A stretch of DNA of 64,000 bases from PALSA-693 sp963729695. Lineage in GTDB: Bacteria > Actinomycetota > Acidimicrobiia > Acidimicrobiales > Palsa-688. Location: contig CAVSOT010000003.1 in the NCBI GenBank assembly GCA_963729695.1, positions 1,302,001 through 1,366,000 on the forward strand. Direction: 5' to 3'. Shown piece after piece: positions 44,074-51,815 of this stretch; the first letter of the stretch is position 1; the number at the start of each line of letters is the position of its first letter. A program made the position numbers and the translations under genes. The notes beneath the pieces were generated by a model. That model saw nothing but the letters and a program-made list of their open reading frames with translations. It was not told the origin of the DNA and made no database searches.

Positions 44074-44481
44074 CGTCGCCTCTACGTTCTACTCAGTTGG
44101 CTCCCAGCAGCCGGAGTAAACGAGACTCGACATCTGCCCGAGGATCTGCTCCCCTTCACCTTCACCCATCGACCTGGCTGGGAGGTCGAGGCGAACTTGG
44201 CGTGGACGACCGCCGACACGTAGGTAACCACCCATACCTCAGCTCGTCAAGACCTTTTCGAAGCCGCCATCACCACGTCGAAACCAGCCGGTTCGACCTC
44301 GAAGTCCTCGAATGTCGACACCGCAGAACGTGGCGATCTGCTGAAATGCCGCATCCGGGTTGCTCGGGCGGCCACGGTCGTAGAACCCAGCGACCTGACC
44401 AAACCCCACCCCTGGGGCACCGAAGTCGACCACGCCGTCAGGTTGCCAGACCCGGCGAACACGCGCCGGCCACGGAGCGCT

Positions 44482-44799
44482 TCACATCTCGAGCAGACGC
44501 CGCACCGACAGGTGGCCGGCACATAGTCGGCAGGGATCTGACGCCAGCCCAGACGGAGACCCGTGCCTCAGGACGCCAGCCCCCATCTCGGGCGCTGCCC
44601 AGCTCCCCGACGGAGTCGGGTCGCCGGGCCCGCCCGCGAAGGAACCCCTACCGTACAATGCGACAAGACTCGAACCAGGACCGTCGTAGCGGATGTCCTC
44701 AAAGGCCGCCAGATTTGAATACCGGGACCGGGAGGTCAACCGGTCAGTCTTGGCCCGGACAAGGGTCAACGAAGGAGCGGTTAGCAGCCGGTCGCGCAT
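44482..44799 (-). CDS. possible hypothetical protein, 105 aa
   Basis: ATG 44799 with GGAAGG upstream reads MRDRLLTAPSLTLVRAKTD ... SNLAAFEDIRYDGPGSSL ... LASDPCRLCAGHLSVRRLL. The two Cys (CRLC) hint at a small metal site. Downstream (44240-44480) the same strand continues in other frames with sensible stretches such as FCGVDIRGLRG and EDFEVEPAGFDVVMAA, so this could be the first part of a decayed longer gene. No family recognised. Confidence 0.35.
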   Translation of the reverse strand: MRDRLLTAPSLTLVRAKTDRLTSRSRYSNLAAFEDIRYDGPGSSLVALYGRGSFAGGPGDPTPSGSWAAPEMGAGVLRHGSPSGLASDPCRLCAGHLSVRRLLEM

Positions 44800-44897
44800 C
44801 AGTGCCTTCCAGCCGGCGATAGTGGACGGTCCCTTCAGTCACGCTCGGCCCCAGCTCTGAGGAGATTGGAGTCCGCTGTGAACGCGGTTGGTTGCCC

Positions 44898-45641
44898 TCA
44901 GTCGATGACCATTCCGCCGGTGCAGTTGATCTCGCAAGCGGTCATGGTGCGGGCCCAGTCGGACGCGGCGAAGGTGGCGACGTTGGCGACTTCGTCGTAG
45001 CTGGGTAGGTGGCAGGGCAGCAGGCCTCCGGTGCCGGTTGTCGGTTCTCCGGCGGCGGGCGAGAAGGAGTCGTCGGAACCGGGAGAGCCGGGGGAGAGGA
45101 GCCAGTTGACCCGCACCCCGTGTGGGCTGAACTCAGCCGCGAGTTGTCGGCAGAGTCCGACGAGCGCGGTCCAGGCGACGTGGGAGCCGCCGAGGCGTGG
45201 GATGGCTTCGCGGCCTCCGGCCATGACCAGGATCACTCCGGAGCCTTGGCGGGTCATGTGCCTGCCTGTCGCGGTGGCGATGTGGTGGTGTGCCGTCACG
45301 GCTTTGGTTACCGGTCGGAGGAAGTCTGCGAAATCCAGGTCAAGCAGTGGTATGCCCTGTAGGTCGTCGTTGGCGGTGGCGTTGAAGCAGATGTCGATGC
45401 CGCTGCTCGCCGCGACGGTGGCGGCGTGCTGTTCGACGGCATCGCGATTGAGCGCGTCGAGTCGGGTGACTCGGGCCGAGCGACCGTCGGCGCGGATCCG
45501 CTGGGCTGTGTGGTCGAGGCTCGCTTGGGTGCGCCCTAGGAGGTGAACGTCCGCGCCTTCGCGGGCATAGGCGCGGGCGACGGCCGAGCCGATCGCGCCG
45601 CCGGCGCCGTAGACGAGAGCGGTCTTGTTTTGCAGAAGCAT
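44898..45641 (-). CDS. SDR-fold protein lacking the catalytic Tyr-Lys pair
   Basis: 247 aa. The N-terminal cofactor motif GAGGAIGSAVARAYA is intact (YGAGGAIG for TGxxxGIG). Where classical SDRs have YxxxK, this has SHVAWTALVGLCRQLAAEF: Tyr is His and Lys is Thr. NNAG is replaced by FNATAND. The C-terminus (ACEINCTGGMVID) is normal. It may be a non-catalytic or reprogrammed SDR. It is adjacent to a truncated MFS gene on the same strand and to a TetR regulator that may control both. Confidence 0.82.
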   Translation of the reverse strand: MLLQNKTALVYGAGGAIGSAVARAYAREGADVHLLGRTQASLDHTAQRIRADGRSARVTRLDALNRDAVEQHAATVAASSGIDICFNATANDDLQGIPLLDLDFADFLRPVTKAVTAHHHIATATGRHMTRQGSGVILVMAGGREAIPRLGGSHVAWTALVGLCRQLAAEFSPHGVRVNWLLSPGSPGSDDSFSPAAGEPTTGTGGLLPCHLPSYDEVANVATFAASDWARTMTACEINCTGGMVID

Positions 45642-45697
45642 GGTGAACTCCTGTTCTCGGATGGGATACGGGAAATGGGGGTCAGGGTTAGTCGAAA

Positions 45698-46645
45698 TCA
45701 GCTGGCGACAGGGACTGGCTGAGTGGCCAGCCCCGCTGGGTTAACGACATCTTTGCGAGCTTTGCGGCACGACCGGCGGGTCGTCCACACCATCACTACG
45801 GCTGTCGCGCCGGCGAGGAAACTGCGGAGCAGCCCGGCGGTCTGCACGCCGTGGCTGCTGCTGAGCAGCGCGGCGGGAGCGTGCAGGGAGACCAGCCACA
45901 GGGGTCCGAACTCGAAGATCACCGTGGCGACGACGGCGGAGAGCACGGGGAGCCAAACGACCGGCCGTAGCGTGGGGTCGGCGGTAAGGACTCGCACGGT
46001 GGCCAGGGCCTGCTGACGGAAATTGACTCGCTCGCTGCTGCGGTGCAACTGCGGCTCATGGCAGCGCCGGAACGCCAGGATCGCAGTCGCGACGAGCGTC
46101 ACAGTCACCAAGTACGTGATCCGGGCCGAGGCGAGCGCGGCGAGCAGCCCGCCCAGGAGCGCGCTGGCGACCAGGGCCGACGCTTCGACGAGGTGCACTC
46201 GCCCTATCCACCTTTCATAGGCGTCGCTCGAGCCCGTCTCCTCGATGACGGTGTCGTAGACGACGCTGTCGGCGGTACCCGAGTCAAGCGCGAAGTACAC
46301 GCCGAGCAGGGCGGCCGAGCCGACATACATCGCTGGTGAGGTACTGAGCCCGCCGACCAGCGAGCTGCTCGCCAGGGCCAAGGTCGCCAGGATCATCATC
46401 CCGGTCCGGCTCCAACGGTCGGCGAGGATGCCGAAGGGCACTTCCAGGGTTGGCGCCACAACGGCGTAGACCGCGGCGACTAGTCCGATCGCGGCTGCGT
46501 TGAATCCGATCTGGGTCATGAAAATCTTCTCGACCGGGACCCATAGCAGCATGCTTTGCAGCGCCACCCCGCCCTGAAGCGGCCGCAGCCGTCGGGCCAA
46601 CATCAGTTCGGATCGGGAGTCGCTGGTCGTCGCCCTCGTGAGCAT
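45698..46645 (-). CDS. MFS transporter, shortened at the C-terminus
   Basis: About 315 aa from ATG 46645 (MLTRATTSDSRS), with GGGAGGAG upstream. The first 8-9 TM segments and motif A (FGILADRWSRTGMMI) are normal. After LWLVSLHAPAALLSSSHG the protein jumps to one last helix (LRSFLAGATAVVMVW) and a basic tail, about 80 residues short of a 12-TM protein. An internal deletion is likely, so function is doubtful. Divergent from TetR; the shared operator at 46679-46698 lies just upstream. Confidence 0.75.
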   Translation of the reverse strand: MLTRATTSDSRSELMLARRLRPLQGGVALQSMLLWVPVEKIFMTQIGFNAAAIGLVAAVYAVVAPTLEVPFGILADRWSRTGMMILATLALASSSLVGGLSTSPAMYVGSAALLGVYFALDSGTADSVVYDTVIEETGSSDAYERWIGRVHLVEASALVASALLGGLLAALASARITYLVTVTLVATAILAFRRCHEPQLHRSSERVNFRQQALATVRVLTADPTLRPVVWLPVLSAVVATVIFEFGPLWLVSLHAPAALLSSSHGVQTAGLLRSFLAGATAVVMVWTTRRSCRKARKDVVNPAGLATQPVPVAS

Positions 46646-46678
46646 CGTTGGCTCCTCCCGCTCTGGCACACTTGCATC

Positions 46679-46698
46679 GTTAGGGAACGTTCCCTAAC
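46679..46698. promoter_or_regulatory. perfect 20-bp palindrome, TetR operator candidate
   Basis: TTAGGGAACGTTCCCTAA (46680-46697) extends by one further G:C pair at each end, giving a perfect 10+10 palindrome. It directly abuts the ATG of the TetR gene and lies 33 nt upstream of the divergent MFS start. It is well placed to repress both. Confidence 0.8.
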
Positions 46699-47325
46699 AT
46701 GTCCAGTATGATCCGGCCCGCACCCCCCACCCGCCCCCGGCGCTCATCGGCCGAAAGCCGGCAACTAGTTCTCGACGCGGCGGAAAATCTCTTCTACTGG
46801 CACGGGATCACCGCCACTGGGGTCGACCGGATCGCTACCGAGGCCGGCATGGCCCCAACCACGCTGTACCGGCTGTTCCGATCCAAGGACGAGCTGGTAG
46901 CGGCGTACGTGGATCGCTACGCCGCCGGATACCGGGGCTGGATCGAATCGCTCACGGCCGACCCGCAGCGTCCGGCGCGGGACCGCATATTGGCCTTGTT
47001 CGATGCGTTGGTCGCGGTCACCGGACCCGAGAACTTCCGAGGCTGCCCATTCCTAATGGTGCTGGCCGAATACCCCGACCCCGGATCGGCCGCCCACACC
47101 AGTGCCCAAGCCGTGAAAGCGTGGGTCCGGGCCCGCCTGCACGAACTCGCCCACGAATTGGGCAACCGGGACACGGCCGCGGCCGACGCCATCGCTGACC
47201 GCCTCGCCCTCGTCATCGAAGGGCTCTACGCTTCCACCGCCGCCCTCGGCACCGAAGGACCAGCTCGGCGGGCTCGAGAGCTCGCCATCCTCGTCATGGA
47301 CGCCGGCACCACAGGTCAAGACTGA
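46699..47325 (+). CDS. TetR-family transcriptional regulator
   Basis: 208 aa. The N-terminal helix-turn-helix is TATGVDRIATEAGMAPTTLYR, followed by LFRSKDELVAAYVDRYAAGYR and a C-terminal ligand domain with ENFRGCPFLMVLAEYPDPGS, close to the LmrA/YxaF-type group. ATG 46699 immediately follows the palindrome, so the mRNA is likely leaderless or nearly so; ATG 46708 is an alternative. It probably represses itself and the divergent MFS-SDR pair. Confidence 0.92.
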   Translation: MSSMIRPAPPTRPRRSSAESRQLVLDAAENLFYWHGITATGVDRIATEAGMAPTTLYRLFRSKDELVAAYVDRYAAGYRGWIESLTADPQRPARDRILALFDALVAVTGPENFRGCPFLMVLAEYPDPGSAAHTSAQAVKAWVRARLHELAHELGNRDTAAADAIADRLALVIEGLYASTAALGTEGPARRARELAILVMDAGTTGQD

Positions 47326-47493
47326 CTACGGCTCCGAGGATTTCCTGAGGTAGCTCGCGGGGGCGCCAGTCGAGTTGTCGGGAGGACGGCTGGGCTGAGC
47401 GCAAGCAGGCGGCAATGGGAGGCACGGCATAGGGGGCCCTTTGTGGTGATTCCGGGAGTTGGGCGAGCGGGCCATACGTCGGGATGTTTCCCC

Positions 47494-47640
47494 AGGGTCG
47501 CTCACCTTATCGCCGCTATCGACGGCTACCTCGACCAGCACAACGCGGACCAGAAGGCCATAACCGGAGCGGGCCGGCGCCTCGATCGTCGAGTCGGTCG
47601 AGCGAGGTGGTGTCGCCCTGGCAGGGACGTCTCCGCTCAA
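47494..47640 (+). mobile_element. IS630-type transposase C-terminal remnant
   Basis: The frame reads RVAHLIAAIDGYLDQHNADQ, then KAITGAGRRLDRRVGRAR. This matches the end of IS630-family transposases (L..AI..YI..HN..PKPF.WT....IL.KV.RA) with the PKPFxWT part degraded. No catalytic domain remains. It lies just upstream of the AhpD-like gene, marking this as an insertion-prone spot. Confidence 0.45.
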
Positions 47641-47689
47641 CGGCGGGACACTACGCTAGTTAGATAATGAGCAGGGTCAGGAGGTTTCC

Positions 47690-47836
47690 ATGACGTGGCT
47701 GCCTATCACCAAGGATGCGCCGACGGAGGGCGACGGTGCACTTGGGTTGCATCCGAAAGCCTACGCACCACGGCATCGTGCATTTCTGGCCTCGCTGAGG
47801 CTTTCGACGCAGCGCGACCTGGAGCCGACCAGATGA
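47690..47836 (+). CDS. 48-residue leader ORF resembling an AhpD-family N-terminus
   Basis: ATG 47690 with a strong AGGAGG 5 nt upstream reads MTWLPITKDAPTEGDGALGL, then HPKAYAPRHRAFLASL ... RDLEPTR and stops. MTWLPP-type starts and HARHRAFLAAL-type helices are typical of carboxymuconolactone decarboxylase/AhpD proteins. Its stop overlaps the ATG of the following AhpD-like gene (ATGA at 47833-47836). It is either a real small upstream cistron that couples translation, or the 5' end of the same gene put out of frame by an indel. Confidence 0.5.
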   Translation: MTWLPITKDAPTEGDGALGLHPKAYAPRHRAFLASLRLSTQRDLEPTR

Positions 47837-48363
47837 CGATCCCGAAGGTTAATGTTTGCGGGGTTACGCCGGGCGAGGACGCGGCGCAGTACCACCTCTC
47901 ACTTACGGATCAACGCATCGTCGGCGCGTTTATGGAGTTTTACATCACAACGCTTGGGATTCCCCCCGAAGATGCCGAGTTGTTCGAGCTGGTTCGGATC
48001 CGGAATGCCGTCGCCCAGTCCTGCGAGTATTGACTGAGCCTCCGCGACGCAGTTGCGTCGTACGGCAGGAATGTGGAAACCACGGTGCTGCGATTCGAGG
48101 AGAGCGATCTGCCGGGACGGCACAAAGCGGCCTTGCGCCTGGCTTCGGCCTTCCTTGGATCGCCGGCAACGCTAACGGCCGAGGCGCGTGCGGAGGCGCT
48201 CAAGTACTTTTCAGCGAAGGAGGTTGTCGGTCTCTTGTTCAAGCTCACGTCGTTTTCGGTGAACAAGCCGCGCGCCGCTCTGGGGATTGACGGTGCGCTG
48301 GACCCAGACCGTTTAACACCAATCAGGTTTGGCGATCTCGGGAAGCCCGGGCAAGAGAGCTAA
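47833..48363 (+). CDS. AhpD-like (carboxymuconolactone decarboxylase family) protein with in-frame UGA at the CxxC position: candidate selenoprotein
   Basis: 176 residues if UGA is read through. The N-terminal half (MTIPKVNVCGVTPGEDAAQY, then FMEFYITTLGIPPEDAELFE) leads to the AhpD redox helix LVRIRNAVAQSCEY-UGA-LSLRDAVASYG. Family members have CxxC here; codon 67, the second Cys, is TGA (48031-48033). The same frame then continues without interruption for 109 codons of normal AhpD-family sequence (LPGRHKAALRLASAFLGSP, FSAKEVVGLLFKLTSFSVNK). A SECIS-like hairpin starts 5 nt after the UGA. The alternative is a TGC-to-TGA nonsense mutation. It would act as a thiol/selenol peroxidase or disulfide reductase. 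Confidence 0.7.
48039..48069 (+). promoter_or_regulatory. SECIS-like stem-loop directly after the in-frame UGA
   Basis: CGACGC (48045-48050) pairs perfectly with GCGTCG (48055-48060) around the loop AGTT. CCG/CGG (48042-48044 with 48063-48065) and CCT/AGG (48039-48041 with 48067-48069) extend the stem with a TA bulge and a C bulge. The loop begins 18 nt after the UGA and has G at position 2. This fits the described bacterial SECIS rules: loop 16-37 nt from UGA, G in the first two loop bases, and an upper stem of 4 bp or more. The top GC-AGUU-GC recalls GC-AGGUCU-GC of E. coli fdhF. Confidence 0.6.
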
Positions 48364-48366
48364 AGT

Positions 48367-48678
48367 TTGTCTGCTCCTGATCGACAGGTTGTTGTCACTG
48401 AGTTTCCTGGCGTATGGGAGCGGTCAGGAGAACCCGGAGAGAGACTTGTCCGGCTTCGCCCTAGCTCGGGCGTGGATTACGACCCAGAGAACGGCGACAC
48501 GCTTGCCGCCGAGAATCTCGACCACTTTGACAATGACCCCGTCCAGGTCGTGGGTGAGGCCAACCGAGCGCTCGCCCACCGCTGGATCGAATACCGTCGC
48601 GTTGGCGGGGGAGGGTTCGCCGAGACGGCTCGAGCGTTCGGCCGACGCCAGTCGACCACCGCCTCGTATTACTACTAG
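48367..48678 (+). CDS. hypothetical protein between the AhpD-like and SDR genes
   Basis: 103 aa from TTG 48367, 3 nt after the AhpD-like stop. The stretch VDYDPENGDTLAAENLDHFD, then NDPVQVVGEANRALAHRWIE, looks like real protein, whereas the Gly-rich and Tyr-ending C-terminus (GGGGFAETARAFGRR ... SYYY) is less so. The SDR ribosome-binding site starts just after its stop. No family recognised; it may be a small third gene of an AhpD-SDR operon or a remnant. Confidence 0.4.
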   Translation: MSAPDRQVVVTEFPGVWERSGEPGERLVRLRPSSGVDYDPENGDTLAAENLDHFDNDPVQVVGEANRALAHRWIEYRRVGGGGFAETARAFGRRQSTTASYYY

Positions 48679-48688
48679 GAGGAGCTGC

Positions 48689-49591
48689 ATGGGACTGCTG
48701 GAGGCGCATGCCGGACTGGCCGGGAAGAGGGCGGTGGTGGTTGGTGGTGCCGGGGAGATCCTTGGGCGCGCGGTGACACTGGGCCTCGCCAAGGCCGGTG
48801 TGTGGATCGCCGCGTGTGACATCGACCAAGAGGCTGTACGAGCGATTGTCCCGCAGGTCGAGGCGCTCGGGTCGCGGATCTTGTCGGTGCACGCTGATGT
48901 GACCGATCCTGATGCGCTCGATCGTTTCTACGATCAGGTGGAAGCCGAGTTGGATCGACTCGACATCGTGGTGAACCTGGTCGGCGGCGTGCAGCGCCAG
49001 CTGTTTCTGGACACCACCCGCGAGCAGAATGCTCGCGATATTCGATTGAACTACGGCTATGTGATCGACAGCGTCCGGCGGGCGGTTCCGCTGATCCGTA
49101 GTGGTGGAACGGGCGGGAGCATCATCAACTTCACCACGATCGAGGCGCACCGGGGTGCGGCGACCTATGCGGTCTATGCAGGCGCCAAGGCGGCGACGAC
49201 CAACTTCAGCCGCGCTATGGCGCTCGAGCTTGGCGCCGACCGGATCCGCGTCAACTCGATCGCACCGGACGCGAACCCAGGGAAGACGTCCAACGCGGCG
49301 CTCCGTCCGGAGGACTTCGCCCGCCTCGCCGAGCTGGGCGACGACTACATGAGCGCCTTCGCGGATGCGTTTAGAATGTACGTGCCGCTGAAAGAGCCAC
49401 CAACGGTCGATGACATCGTCAACGCAGTGCTCTTCCTGGCGAGCGATCTTTCGCGTTCGATCACCGGCACGACATTGCACGTCGACGGCGGGACTAGCGC
49501 CGCGTTGGGTTTCCTGGACTGGCCTTATGGGGACAGCTTCATGGCCGCGCCCTTGGGGGGCACACTGAAGCGTCTGTTCCCCGGGAGTTAG
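48689..49591 (+). CDS. short-chain dehydrogenase/reductase
   Basis: 300 aa from ATG 48689 with AGGAGGAG 5 nt upstream. It has VVVGGAGEILGRAVTLGLA (cofactor loop, degenerate TGxxxGxG), VNLVGGVQ in place of NNAG, and an intact catalytic YAGAKAATTNFSRAMALEL. The C-terminus SITGTTLHVDGGTSAALGF is typical; a 30-residue extension (DWPYGDSFMAAPLGGTLKRL) follows, as in some SDRs acting on terpenoid or carotenoid-like ketones. It is probably co-transcribed with the AhpD-like gene. Confidence 0.88.
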   Translation: MGLLEAHAGLAGKRAVVVGGAGEILGRAVTLGLAKAGVWIAACDIDQEAVRAIVPQVEALGSRILSVHADVTDPDALDRFYDQVEAELDRLDIVVNLVGGVQRQLFLDTTREQNARDIRLNYGYVIDSVRRAVPLIRSGGTGGSIINFTTIEAHRGAATYAVYAGAKAATTNFSRAMALELGADRIRVNSIAPDANPGKTSNAALRPEDFARLAELGDDYMSAFADAFRMYVPLKEPPTVDDIVNAVLFLASDLSRSITGTTLHVDGGTSAALGFLDWPYGDSFMAAPLGGTLKRLFPGS

Positions 49592-49804
49592 GTCACCGAT
49601 CGGAGTGGAATGGTGGGGGCTGGACACCGCCTGATCGGGGCGGTCGCCGGTAGCCGCCCCTTCCATCCCGCGGGCGCCGGTGATCGCCAGCCTTCGCCCA
49701 CGGCTGCGAACCCGTTCTGACCTGGGACAATTCGTTGCGCTCGGACGCGGAGAACCCACCCTTGGCTACCCGCAGCCGCGGCCGGCCGGTCGCCGTGTTC
49801 TCAC

Positions 49805-50130
49805 CGAGCTGGACTTGGACCGGGCCTACAGCGAGTTGCGAGAACGGTCGCTGTCAGCCCGCTGCGTGGTGGCCTGCCATGTGGCGGTCGAAAAGATGCT
49901 GGGGTGGGCCCGCTGGTGGGGTCGGGTTGAACGTGGTCGACGGTGCCCGACCGCCGAAGGCCTCGGCGGCGCGGGCCAAACGCTTCTCTACCTGGATGCT
50001 CGAGCAGCGCCGGTTCCTCGGGGCCGCCGCCGGCGACCGGGATCCGGCCTTGTGGCATATGGCTGGCTACACCGGGCCGCAGCGCGGAAGAGCTGGCCGC
50101 GCTGGCTCGGCTGCGAGGTCCCTCATAACC
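49805..50130 (+). pseudogene. tyrosine recombinase (phage-type integrase) remnant with frameshifts
   Basis: Piecing frames together gives LSARCVVACHVAVEKMLG, then VVDGARPPKASAARAKRFS, WMLEQRRFLGAAAGDRDPAL, WHMAGYTG and EELAALARLR. This is the middle of actinobacterial phage integrases (LSPRTVxxxHxxLxxAL, NPxxxVxPP, LTxEQxxxFL, GDRLxxLWxLAxxTGMRRGELLALRW) up to the first catalytic Arg region. At least two frame changes are needed, and the C-terminal catalytic His-x-x-Arg and Tyr are absent. It points to a former integrative element here. Confidence 0.6.
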
Positions 50131-50251
50131 CGGCGGATCGTGGTGGCGACGCACTCCGGGGACGGGCGCTCCTTACGACCGGCTTGCAGGCGACATCAGC
50201 AGCCTGCCGCTGATGTCGCCTTGCTACGGCCGGTACAACCGACACATTGGT

Positions 50252-50718
50252 TCAGAAGGAGATAGGACCGTGGGCGGCGATGTGGGTCACGGTCCCGAAG
50301 GGTTCACCCTTTGAGCAAGTGCCGTTCGCCTTGCGGGGCAACACCCCGGTACTGTGGGCGACGTAGGTCCCGGAGCCCTTGATCCCTTGGTACCTTCCGT
50401 AGCCGTTGGTGATGGTGTACGCCCCGGTAATGGTGAACGTGGCCAGGCAGGTCTTTGGATTGACGGTGAAGGTCGTAGTACCGCCCGGATGATGGATCGT
50501 GAAGGCTCCGTCTGCGAACACCTCCAGGCTGGTGTTGTTCTTCAAGTAATCGATACCGCTGGCGGTGAAGACACCCCGGGCGACGATGGCACCTGGACTG
50601 TTGTTCACCTCTGTCAATTGAAATGCTCGATGCCGCTCGTAGGGCTGGCAGAAGCCACCGCCGGAGCGACGACAAGACCAGCTAAGGCGACAAAGGCGCA
50701 AGCCAATAGGCGTTTCAT
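50252..50718 (-). CDS. secreted beta-rich protein, frameshift after signal peptide
   Basis: ATG 50718 with AAGGGGGG upstream starts a Sec signal peptide (MKRLLACAFVALAGLVVAPA, VASASPTSGIEHF). The mature part is one base out of frame from about 50620: FQLTEVNNSPGAIVARGVFT, GTTTFTVNPKTCLATFTITG, YGRYQGIKGSGTYVAHSTG, HGPISF. Adding one T to the TTT run (AAA at 50621-50623 on the plus strand) restores EHFQLTEVNN. Two Cys (KTCLA, GTCSK) may pair. It resembles a common actinobacterial exported family with an allene-oxide-cyclase-like barrel; function unknown. Confidence 0.7.
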
Positions 50719-51055
50719 AGTTCCCCCTTCCAATTGCACACCCCAACGATCGCAACCGCCCCGAAACCGTAACGGGTCCTCGTCCAGCACGCAAGACTCT
50801 GCCCGGGGGCCGGGTCGTGGACTTCCACGCTCTGGCGCTTCGGATGCTCCGCACTGGACACACGGCCTGCTGTGCCGGTGGTCGTTGGCCCTTTGGGGGC
50901 TTCGAGTCCGTCATTCTGCGCCTTCTGAGCGGGACTCCGGTCGAAGCTGTTCGGGTGCCACCTTCGGCGTCGAGATCGTTAGCTGTGGGAAGTTCTATAG
51001 CCGTCTGATTGATAATCCACCATGGCGTCGGGACCTCGGTTCTAGCGTCGGTTGA
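50719..51055. other. intergenic region, no supported gene
   Basis: About 340 nt between the secreted-protein gene and the IS110 remnant. A few open frames exist on the plus strand but have no start signal or family likeness. Confidence 0.35.
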
Positions 51056-51099
51056 TCCGATGGGCTGGGTTCACGAACCGTCTGCCGAACGAGAGTTCT

Positions 51100-51402
51100 G
51101 GCTTGCGAACGAGGTGCCAGCCCGTCGGGTCTGACCTGGTGTGGCTCCAAAGAGGTCCGAGCTTGAGACATCTGAAATCAGACATGCCCACCAGTCGCTC
51201 ATCATCGTCGGAGTTGAAGGAGGCTAGAGGTGGCGGGGGTGATGATCGGGATCGATCCGCACAAGGCCTCGCACACCGCGACGGCGATTGACGGGTCGGA
51301 GAGGATGCTCGGTAAGGTCCGGGTGACGGCCGACCGGGATCAGCTGGAGCGGCTGCTGGAGTGGGCCTCGTGCTGGCCGGAGCGGGCGTGGGCGGTGGAG
51401 CC
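51100..51402 (+). mobile_element. IS110-family remnant: non-coding end plus transposase N-terminus (copy B)
   Basis: The DEDD-transposase start is clear: GTG 51230 after AAGGAGG, then VMIGIDPHKASHTATAIDGS, LGKVRVTADRDQLERLLEWA and WPERAWAVEPKA, where IS110 proteins continue EGxxGLG. Similarity ends near 51402, so the catalytic Ser domain is gone. The 130 nt before the start (51100-51229) match the solo copy at 40279-40368 and correspond to the non-coding end that carries the bridge RNA in IS110 elements. Its two near-repeats CCGAACGAG and GCGAACGAG lie at 51085-51113. Confidence 0.75.
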
Positions 51403-51535
51403 CAAGGCTACCCGTCACAACCGGAGGCGCTGGATGATTGCCGGTGCGATCCTCGCGGTCGTGAGCTTTTTTGGCCCTTGCCTAGATAAGCGTGGGGTCC
51501 TGAACCACTTCAGCCCCATCGAGTAAGAGGTCCCG

Positions 51536-51771
51536 ATGACTGACGGGGATGACACCGCGAAAGCCAGTCCTCTCGAAAACGCTCAAACGAATGCGAACTT
51601 ATCTGCTGCTGCTGCGCCTCTCGACTCAGCATGGCGTCCATGCTCGCCACGACGTGGGATGAGAGCGACGACACCCGAGACGAGCTGAGGTGTGCTATCG
51701 AGGTGTTCAACGTTCTCGCCGATCGGCTCGCCCCCGACGAAGACTTGTATCTCTGCGTTCCCGATGAGTAG
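51536..51771 (+). CDS. small acidic protein, possibly frameshifted
   Basis: ATG 51536 after AGAGGT reads MTDGDDTAKASPLENAQTNA ... APLDSA. An overlapping frame from ATG 51631 reads MASMLATTWDESDDTRDELR, then CAIEVFNVLADRLAPDED and ends at 51771. The second part alone is a good 46-residue acidic helical protein; joined by a one-base shift near 51628 they give about 77 aa. No family recognised. Confidence 0.35.
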
Positions 51772-51815
51772 CGGGCTGCGGCTGATCCGCTTGTAGATGA
51801 GGCTCCGAGGACATA

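Noticed and set aside
44097..44822. 241-codon plus-strand frame in the gap between 44.1 and 44.8 kb.
   Set aside because: Low-complexity Ser/Arg/Pro/His translation with no start signal; minus-strand fragments here look more protein-like.
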